DNA of 64,000 nucleotides, taken from Datisca glomerata (Eukaryota > Streptophyta > Magnoliopsida > Cucurbitales > Datiscaceae). This document shows, piece by piece, positions 56,800 to 64,000 of this stretch (positions are counted from its first letter, which is position 1; each line of letters opens with the position of its first letter). The stretch is taken from assembly GCA_003255025.1 (NCBI GenBank), contig QANY01008047.1, positions 253,921 to 317,920 of the forward strand. The letters are read 5' to 3'. The notes beneath the pieces were generated by a model that saw only the letters and a list, made by a program, of their open reading frames with translations, searched no databases and was not told the DNA's origin. Made by a program: the position numbers and the translations under genes.

Positions 56800-57930
56800 T
56801 ATAGATAACTAGATGGAGTGTGGTTATCATATTGAGACAATTGATGAAAATAATATGGAGTATTTTATGCATTTCTTCATATGGCTCAGGTGAGAAGAAA
56901 TATTGGAGAAGCTTTCATCTTTGTCCTCCAGGTTATATTATGCAATTATAAGCTCAATTGAGTTAACTAATGTGATGAACCATAAGCTCACTATCCCAAA
57001 GACATTTATTCTTTGGCATGATTGATTAGGCCATCATGGATCCATAATGAAGAGAAGAATTATAAAAATTTCACATGGACATCCACTAAAGAACTAGCAG
57101 ATTCTTTTATCCAGTGATTTTCAATGCAAAGCTTGCTCTGAAGGCAAGTTGATTATCAAACCATCTTTAACTAAACTTGTAACAGAATCTCCTAGATTTT
57201 TACAGCATATTCAAGGAGATATTTGTGGACATATACATCCACATGTGGTCCATTTCAGTATTTTATGGTGCTAATGGATGCATCTACATGTTGGTCACAT
57301 GTAAGTCTTATTCCCACTTGTAATGTAGCTTTTGCTAGAATATTGGCTCAAATAATTCGATTACGAGTACAATTTCCTAATTATACAATTAAGACGATTC
57401 ATCTTGATAATGTTGATGAATTTACATCAAAAGAATTTGATGATTATTGCATGTCAATTGAAATTGATGTTGAACACTTCGTTGCCCATACTCATACTCA
57501 AAATGGTTTAGCAGAATCATTGATTAAATGATTACAATTAATTGCTAGACCATTACTAATGAGATCAAAATTACCTTTTTTTTTGGGGACATCCTATACA
57601 TGATGCATGATGCATCATTGGTACGTGTAAGGCCCATTGCTTACATACTGCAATCCCCGTTACAACTTGTCTCAAGACAGGAACCAAATATTTCTCATCT
57701 AAGGACTTTTAGTTGTGCTTTATATGTTCCAATTTCCCCACCCTAGCATACAAAAATGGGTCCTTAGAGACAGCTTGGGATTTATATTGGCTTTGAATCT
57801 CCCTCAATAATTAAATATCTAGAATCACTGACGGGCGATATGTTTACAACAAGATTTTCTAATTGTCATTTTGATGAGATTATGTATTCAGAATTAGGGG
57901 AAGAGAAGTCACAACTAGAGAATAAATATT
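56800..57930 (+). pseudogene. Copia-3 protease linker and integrase
   Basis: Readable blocks in order: ECGYHIETIDE; KTFILWHD and LGHHGSIMKRRIIKISHGHP (zinc-binding His residues); CKACSEGKLIIKPS; and the core at 57223-57531 with FQYFMVLMDASTCWSHVSLI, IKTIHLDNVDEFTSKEFDDY and TQNGLAESLIK. The three catalytic acidic positions fall on MDAS, LDNVDEF and NGLAES, so the DDE set is still visible. A C-terminal segment (GPLETAWDLYWL-like, then FTTRFSNCHFDEI-like) reaches about 57890. Stops flank the open core. Confidence 0.8.
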
Positions 57931-57949
57931 AAATTTCTTGGAATGCTTT

Positions 57950-59200
57950 ATCCTTGTCTCATCTAGATCCTCGTACAAATCAATGTGAGTTGGAAGTTCA
58001 AAAGATTATTTATTTGCACAATATTACAAATAAATTACCTAATGAATTTGTTGATACAAATAAAGTGATAAAATCACACATACCAGCTGCAAATGCTCCA
58101 ACGCAGATTGACATCCCAGTAGGACAAGTTGTTAGATCAAAAGATAAAATGCCCTAGAAGAAAAAAGGGTAAAGAAATAATGAATGAGGGTGAAGCTCTT
58201 GAAGATGCCACTCTAAATAAAATAAATGACATGTATGATCAATTGGATGACATAGAATTCGTTTCTCCAGAAGATGAAGTACATTAATTATAATAAGGAG
58301 ATCTCTATAAATTTTGTCAGTACTGGAAAATGTTTAGATCACAATGAAATCATTGATGAAATATTTATAAATAATGTGGTACTTGATATTCTAAGGATCC
58401 TGAAGATCTTGTAAATCTGACGAAGAATGTTGGCAGAGAAAAGATTGGCTAATGCGGAAAGAAGCAATACATGCAGAGCTTGATAGCTTTCACAACGAGA
58501 AGTATTTGGACCTGTAGTCCAAAAACCTAAAGGTGTAAAACTAGTTAGATACAAATGGGTATTTGTATGAAAGCGTAACGAGAATAATGAAATTGTTAGA
58601 TACAAAGCTCATAGCACAAGGTTTCTCACAGAGACCTAGTCTAGATTATGATGAGACCTACTCCCCTATGATAAATGCAATTACCTTCTAATTTTTAATT
58701 AGTCTGGCTGTTAGATAAGAATTTAATATGAATCTTATGGATGTGGTAACAACATACTTGTATGGCTCACTTGACAGTTAAATATATATGAAAATCCTAG
58801 AAGGATATAAAATGCCTGAAGCATATAATTCAAAATCCCATAACATATGTTCAATTAAATTACCATAATCTTTATATGGTTTGAAAAAGTCTGGGCGTAT
58901 CTGGTATAATCGCCATAGTGAATACCTTTAGAAAGAAGGTTACGTGAACAATATAATGTGTCCATGTGTTTTCATTAAGAGATCAAAATCAGCATTCGCC
59001 ATTATTGTTGTGTATGTAGATGATTTAAATCTCATTGGCACCTCTGCAGATCTAGATAAGGCCATAACTTATCTAAAAAGAGATTTTCAAATGGAAGACC
59101 TTGGAGACACAAAATTTTCTCTGTGCCTATAAATAAAACATTTATCAGATGGAATATTAATCCATAAATTGGCTTACATAAAAAAGTCTTAAAGCACTTT
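57950..59200 (+). pseudogene. Copia-3 reverse transcriptase, truncated by Copia-2
   Basis: A linker at 57954-58157 is followed by RT blocks: EAIHAELDSFHN (58460), GFSQRPSLDYDETYSPM (58620-58670), FNMNLMDVVTTYLYGSLDS, IYMKILEGYKMPEA, SLYGLKKSGRIWYNR and, at 58944-59132, the catalytic VVYVDDLNLIG. The frame then reads HLSDGILIH and YIKK before the Copia-2 LTR. Stops at several points. Confidence 0.82.
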
Positions 59201-61426
59201 TTACCGGTCATCGCGGCGTGTGCATGACGGAAACGTGTGGTGTGTGACCATTTTAAAAACTAAATTTTTAATAAAAATTAAATCTTTTATTAAAACAAAA
59301 TCGTGTAACGCTACGATAATAAAAAAAATTTATCGAAAACTTTTTTTCAATCAGTCAGGTTTCATTATATATTTATATATTAAATCTACAACATACAAGG
59401 CTAGGAATCATATTCCTCTTGTAATCTAATCATTCCAACGATCGGCAGACTATGAGATCCACAACAAAAACTTTCAAGTCAATTATCAACGCACTAGGAC
59501 GTGTGTGGGCATGTAGAATATCACGAAGACACTTTTCTGTCTCTAGATGCACTCAACACATGAGATCTAGAGATTTTACTGAGAATGACTTTTGTGAAAT
59601 GATTCTCTGAAATAACGTGATAATGATTCTTTTAGAGATTTGATTAACTCTTAATCGTAAAATTACTTTTTCGAGAATTATTTTCTTCTCTCATCTCTTG
59701 ATCGATGAACTGAATCTTTGATTAACCTGATTGAATATCTTAGGCCATCAAAATAATATCTGTATATTTTTCTTGATAATGGCATATCAAATATTTTGGG
59801 ATAATTAAAATAATATTTAATTATAAGATTACCAATAGCAGTGGGACACACTACTATTGTGCACAACTGTAGTGTCATGTGGCATTGTAGTGTGCCATGA
59901 AGCAGCACAGTGCCTCACAGCACCACTATAGTGTCGTGTGGCACTACAGGTTTGCACAAACACTATTGTAGTGTCACGTGGCACTACATTAGTCAACGGC
60001 AATCTCTGATACTTAATCTGTGATTGACACGTGGCATTTACTACGTATTAAATATTTATTTTAATCAAATTAAATATCTAAATATTAGTTCATTCAAAAT
60101 TAATGAATCTAATTATCTCTATCAACTAAATTATATATTATTTCATAAATAATTGACTTTAGTTTATCTAAATTATTATCTAATAATAATTACACTATCT
60201 AATTTTATAAATTAGATATTTTGTTTCACTTATCGATAATTAAAAAAAATCGATAATTATATATATATATATATATTATAATCCAAAAATTATATTAATA
60301 TATATATATAAATAATTTAATTAATTAATTACACATAATTATCTTATAATTATATATTTGCCCCAGAATAAAAATTTCTTTGCAAGTAGGTCATTTTCTC
60401 ATGTCCTAAAATATTCATACCATATACTGTGTAGTATAGAGGTGACTTGGGAACTATGGACCTATAATCTTAAACTCCAATAAACCAAATTATTATTTTA
60501 ACTATATAATTGAATATTCTTATTTATTAATTCTATTATTACTCCACTATAAATATGAAATTGCATTCTTAGAGATTACAGATTGTATTTACAGAGTATT
60601 CTCATGTAGTCCATTGATATAATCATTTCACATAGTTCTGTCCTCCAATTATTGGTTCGTAAATTAGAACTGGTCAAAATTATCATTTTGCCCTTTTAAT
60701 TATCTCTTGATCCTTAAGTACCATTAATCCTCTAGTGAATGGTTAATTTATAATCTCATTATAAATTTGAGCTTAATAACCATTCGTTTCAGAATTAACA
60801 CTTAAGGGAACCAATATACGATCAGTTAGGAAAGCTTAGATTCTAAATCTTGTAAAATTATGTTCCCAGCCATCCATATCATTGAATCTCCAAAATAAAA
60901 GTTACTAGCATGTTTTCCAAAGAAATCTTAACGAGTAAATCAAAAGATCCAATATACATGCATAGAAGTTAATGACTACTCAGGATTCAGACTGATCTAC
61001 ATATGGCCATCGAATTGATGTGTATTAAATCTTTATGATAAACAACACGTTGATAAAGATATTAATTCACATTGGTCCAGTCATATATAATCTAATTATA
61101 TAAAGCATATTCAGTAAGATGTATATCCATATCAATGATCTGAATCTAGATCACATACATTCATAATACTTAGTGAACCATACTAGGAACCATTCATTAA
61201 AGATGTCATACTTGAATATGGTGCTGATAATTTTATTCAGTATCTATCATCTTAATTCTCCTGTACTAATGCAAGACATAGTCTCATTAATGAATATGAA
61301 AGTTATAGATATTTATATAAATTATTCAACAATAATTTAAAAGAAAACTTATAAGAAAAATGTAATCCTCATTAAATTTCATACCAAAATGTCAATACAC
61401 ATGCTTTGAGAGCATTACCCTGAACA
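59201..61426 (-). repeat. 3' LTR of Copia-2
   Basis: The first bases are decayed (CCGGTCATCGCGGCGTG versus GGAAAACACGGCGCTCG in the solo LTR). The end is intact as CCCTGAACA at 61426. It has the same palindromic minisatellite (59840-60000) and an (AT)n tract at ~60255-60310. Length is ~2,226 bp, nearly equal to the solo LTR (2,215). Confidence 0.85.
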
Positions 61427-62720
61427 ATCTTCCATTTGTCTTAAAGTAAATATGGCATCTATCTTAACCTCATGTTTTGCACATGATCCCCAAACAACTT
61501 CGCAGGAAGTGTCTTATAATGGGTCAGCCAGGCTATGATCCAACATTATCTTCATAACAGTCAAAGCCAGATTATGATCAAATGTTATCATTATAACAGT
61601 TAGATCACCTCGATGTATGACCCAGACGTTTAATTTTGACTATCCTTATTAGATTCCTAATTAGTATATCCAGTGAGATTCAGGTCTCCACATGAATAAA
61701 TAAGCATATAGTTTCTCGTTCTCCTAAATTATTTGAGAAAATGTTTTACTGCAATCCAGTGTTCCAAACCTGGATTCGATTGATAAGACTAAAAATTATC
61801 ATTGCATAACAGATGTCCGGTCTCGTTCAGAACATGGCATACATGAGACTTCCAACTGCTGAGCATAGGGAACCTTTATCATATCATCTTCCTTCTGAGG
61901 TGTCATAGCACATTATTCCTTGGAGAGGACAATTTCATGTCTGTCAGTAGTTGACCTTTCTTATAATTCTCCATAAAGAATTTCACCAGCACCTTATCAA
62001 TATAAGATGCTTGAGAAAGTGCCAAGAGGTTGTTCTTTCTATCCCTTAAGATTTGGATGTCTAGAACGTAGCTCGCCTCTCCCGAATCATTCATTTGAAA
62101 TTTCTCCGCTAACCACTTCTTTACCTTTGATAGAGTTTCTACACAATTCTCAATGAGTAGAATATCAACAACATAAAGAATTAGGAAAATCACTATCTTA
62201 ACTTTGATGTATTTATAAATACAGGCTTCGTTAACATTTTGTTTGAAGCCATAAATCTTTAAAATCACATCAAAAGTAAGATTACAAGATCTAGATGCTT
62301 ACTTTAATCCATAAATGGATTTAAGCAATTTGCATACTTTCTGATCTTGACCCTTTTGTACTAACCTTTATCGTTGCATCATATAGATGATTTCTTCAAA
62401 AGATCCATTAAGAAAAGTTATCTTGACATCCATTTGTCATATCTCATAGTCAAAACTAGCGGCTATGGACAAAAATATGCGAATGGATTTTAGGAAGGCC
62501 ACAGGGGAGAATGTCTCTTCATAACTGACTCACTCCCTTTGTGTATAGCCTTGGCTACTAATCGTGTCTTGAAAGTCTCTACTTTCCCACATGTACCTCT
62601 TTTCTTCTTGAAGATCCATTTACATTCAATGTGTCTGACATCTTAAGGTGGATCTACGAGTTCCCAAACGTATTTTGGAATACATAGATTTAATTTCTTG
62701 ATTTTTGACATCTTGTCATT
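61427..62720 (-). pseudogene. Copia-2 RT and RNase H remnant
   Basis: The open stretch at 62268-61903 carries YGFKQNVNEACIYKYI, an RT motif decayed to LYVVDILLIE (family YVDD), KKWLAEKFQMNDSGEASYVL, and DIQILRDRKNNLLALSQASY. RNase H follows at 61860-61440 with stops. Upstream RT blocks (LKSIYGLK, QMDVK) are readable with frameshifts at 62270-62650. Confidence 0.82.
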
Positions 62721-62892
62721 TCTCCTTTTCAGGATTATCCATTACTTTTTCATAACATAATGGATCGTCATTATCAGTGTGTGACACTAGGACATATGCT
62801 TCTAGTTTGTAGTGAGCTGGTTGTCTCACAACCCTCCCACTACGACATTGCACCAGGGTTTCCTTTGCAGGAACTATGATTTCTTTGGTTTA

Positions 62893-64000
62893 TCATTTAT
62901 CAGTAGAAATTGAAGGTCGTCTGATCTTATTAGTTGTTAATTCCTCGAGAACTAGTTTGCTATGAGGTTTGTAATTTTGCATATAGTCGTGTTCATGGAA
63001 GGTTTCATTTGTCGACATATAAACCTTGTGATCCTGGTGAATATAAAAGTATCCACCTTTAGTCTCTAGAGTACAACCTACGAATATGCATACCTCAGAC
63101 CTTGCGTCTAACTTTCTTGTCTCAGGTCTAAAAACGTGAGCTGGAGACCCCCATATACGGAAATGACGCAAACTAGGTTTGGAACTATTCCATAACTCTA
63201 AAGATGTCTTGCTTACAGACTTAGAGGGCACTACATTCAAAATGTAAGTTGCTGTGTGTAGTACATATTCCCAAAATGTAAGTGACAGTGATGACTAGCT
63301 TTACATCGACCTAACCATATCTAATAACGTTCGGTTTCTCTTCTGTGCAACACCATTTTGCTGTGGTGTTCCAGGTGCTGTGAGTTGGAATAAGATTCCA
63401 CACTCTAGTAAATAATACTTGAATTCTAAATCCAAGTATTCACCCTCTCGATCGGATCGAAGGGTTTTCAATGATTTACCTAGTTGCTTTTCAGCTTCAG
63501 CTTTGAAGTCTTTCCATTAAGTATAACCATATCTTGAGTGATCGTCAATAAAAGTGACAAAATTCTCATACCTACCTCTAGTTTATACATTGATCGATCT
63601 ACACACATCACTATGTACTAGCTCAAGTGGTTCATTGGCTCTTTGGCCCTTTCCTGTTAAAGTTCTTTTGATCATTTTACCCTCTAGACATGATTCACAA
63701 ACATGAAGAGTTTTAACTTCTAGTTCTCTCAACGCACTATGATTTGTTAACCTGTTTAACCTATCTAGATTAATATGCCTCAACCTAAGATGCTAAAGAT
63801 ATGTGTTATTATTATCGTGAGAAACTCTTTTTCGTTTGTTTTTTTTAGGTTTTGCTACTTTAAATAATTCAGAATCATTTAACGCGCGTTCTGTCAGTTT
63901 AAGCATATATAGTCTGTTTATTAATAAAAGAAATTTTGAATAATTGTTCTTGCAAAAATGAAAGAGAAAAATTTCTCGAATCTAGGAATATAATAAACAT
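62893..64000 (-). pseudogene. Copia-2 integrase and pre-integrase remnant
   Basis: 63783-63583 encodes MRHINLDRLNRLTNHSAL, CESCLEGKMIKRTLTGKG and PLELVHSDVC, the zinc-binding end plus the first catalytic Asp. The core continues with breaks (TFIDDHSRYGY, KTLRSDREGEYLDLEFK, PGTPQQNGVAQKRNR), so all three catalytic blocks remain. 63240-62893 gives the C-terminal region (LELWNSSKPSLRHFRIWGSP, EVCIFVGCTLETKGGYFYIH). The upstream protease and gag lie at or beyond the window end. Confidence 0.82.

Larger units (their letters stand above)
50800..59200 (+). mobile_element. Copia-3: plus-strand Ale/Retrofit-like Copia element, split by a CACTA and cut by Copia-2
   Basis: In plus-strand order: LTR, CGTTATTAGCACG junction, gag (52418-52656 and 55907-56690), protease and integrase (56800-57930), and RT (57950-59200). 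The RT frame is broken off at about 59200 by the LTR of Copia-2. The 3' part is either lost or beyond the window. Many stops are present. Confidence 0.8.
59201..64000 (-). mobile_element. Copia-2: second element of the Copia-1 family, runs off the window
   Basis: A minus-strand element with its 3' LTR at 59201-61426, a polypurine-like tract (reverse complement GACAAATGGAAGAT) and pol from 61427 to the window end. It is inserted in the RT frame of Copia-3. The pol order and LTR match Copia-1, but integrase is more complete here. The 5' LTR lies beyond 64000. Confidence 0.85.

Noticed and set aside
1..64000. CRISPR arrays, operons, ribosome-binding sites, prophage or tRNA/rRNA genes
   Set aside because: Nothing of this kind was seen. 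Spliced genes and plant retroelements show eukaryotic nuclear DNA, and the tandem repeats found lack CRISPR-type regular spacers.

Overview
The window is nuclear DNA of a flowering plant, most likely a dicot. It is AT-rich and gene-poor, the one clearly intact gene has short introns and belongs to a plant-specific branch of its family, and almost everything else is broken plant transposon sequence: Ty1/Copia, Ty3/Gypsy, L1-type LINE, CACTA, Mutator and hAT. No database search could be run. All family calls come from reading translated motifs, repeat ends and target-site duplications (TSDs).

Layout. 0.5-2.2 kb: a Mutator-like element with long inverted repeats around a FAR1-type transposase remnant. 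2.7-9.8 kb: an array of three ~520-bp tandem units, broken by a hAT-like insertion and two solo LTRs, both with perfect 5-bp TSDs. 9.8-18.9 kb: a dead minus-strand Copia element (Copia-1) with ~2.2-kb LTRs. 20.3-21.4 kb: a non-autonomous hAT element. 23.7-29.1 kb: a decayed minus-strand L1 LINE sitting in a repeat whose relative lies at 2.7-3.3 kb. 29.35-32.34 kb: a 3.0-kb CACTA-type element without a visible transposase. It carries pieces of at least three host genes, all on the minus strand: exon 1 of the SAR1 GTPase, a near-complete two-exon SEC61 gamma gene and one exon of cytosolic glucose-6-phosphate dehydrogenase. A fourth exon is not identified.

33.3-34.6 kb: the only intact gene, a three-exon plant universal-stress-protein (USP) family gene. 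A 5'-truncated LINE with a perfect 19-bp TSD begins 150 bp after its stop. 36.5-50.5 kb: a Copia 3' end, a Gypsy element of Tekay/Del type, Copia leader and LTR pieces, and a second truncated Gypsy element of the same kind. 50.8-59.2 kb: a plus-strand Copia element of the Ale/Retrofit kind (Copia-3), split inside gag by a 3.2-kb CACTA element that has a large palindromic subterminal array. Copia-3 is cut at about 59.2 kb, inside RT, by a second copy of the Copia-1 family (Copia-2), which runs off the window end.

No cellular pathway is shared between neighbouring genes. The strongest biological signal is gene capture by the CACTA-type element. Next are the nested insertions, whose order can be read from TSDs and interrupted reading frames.
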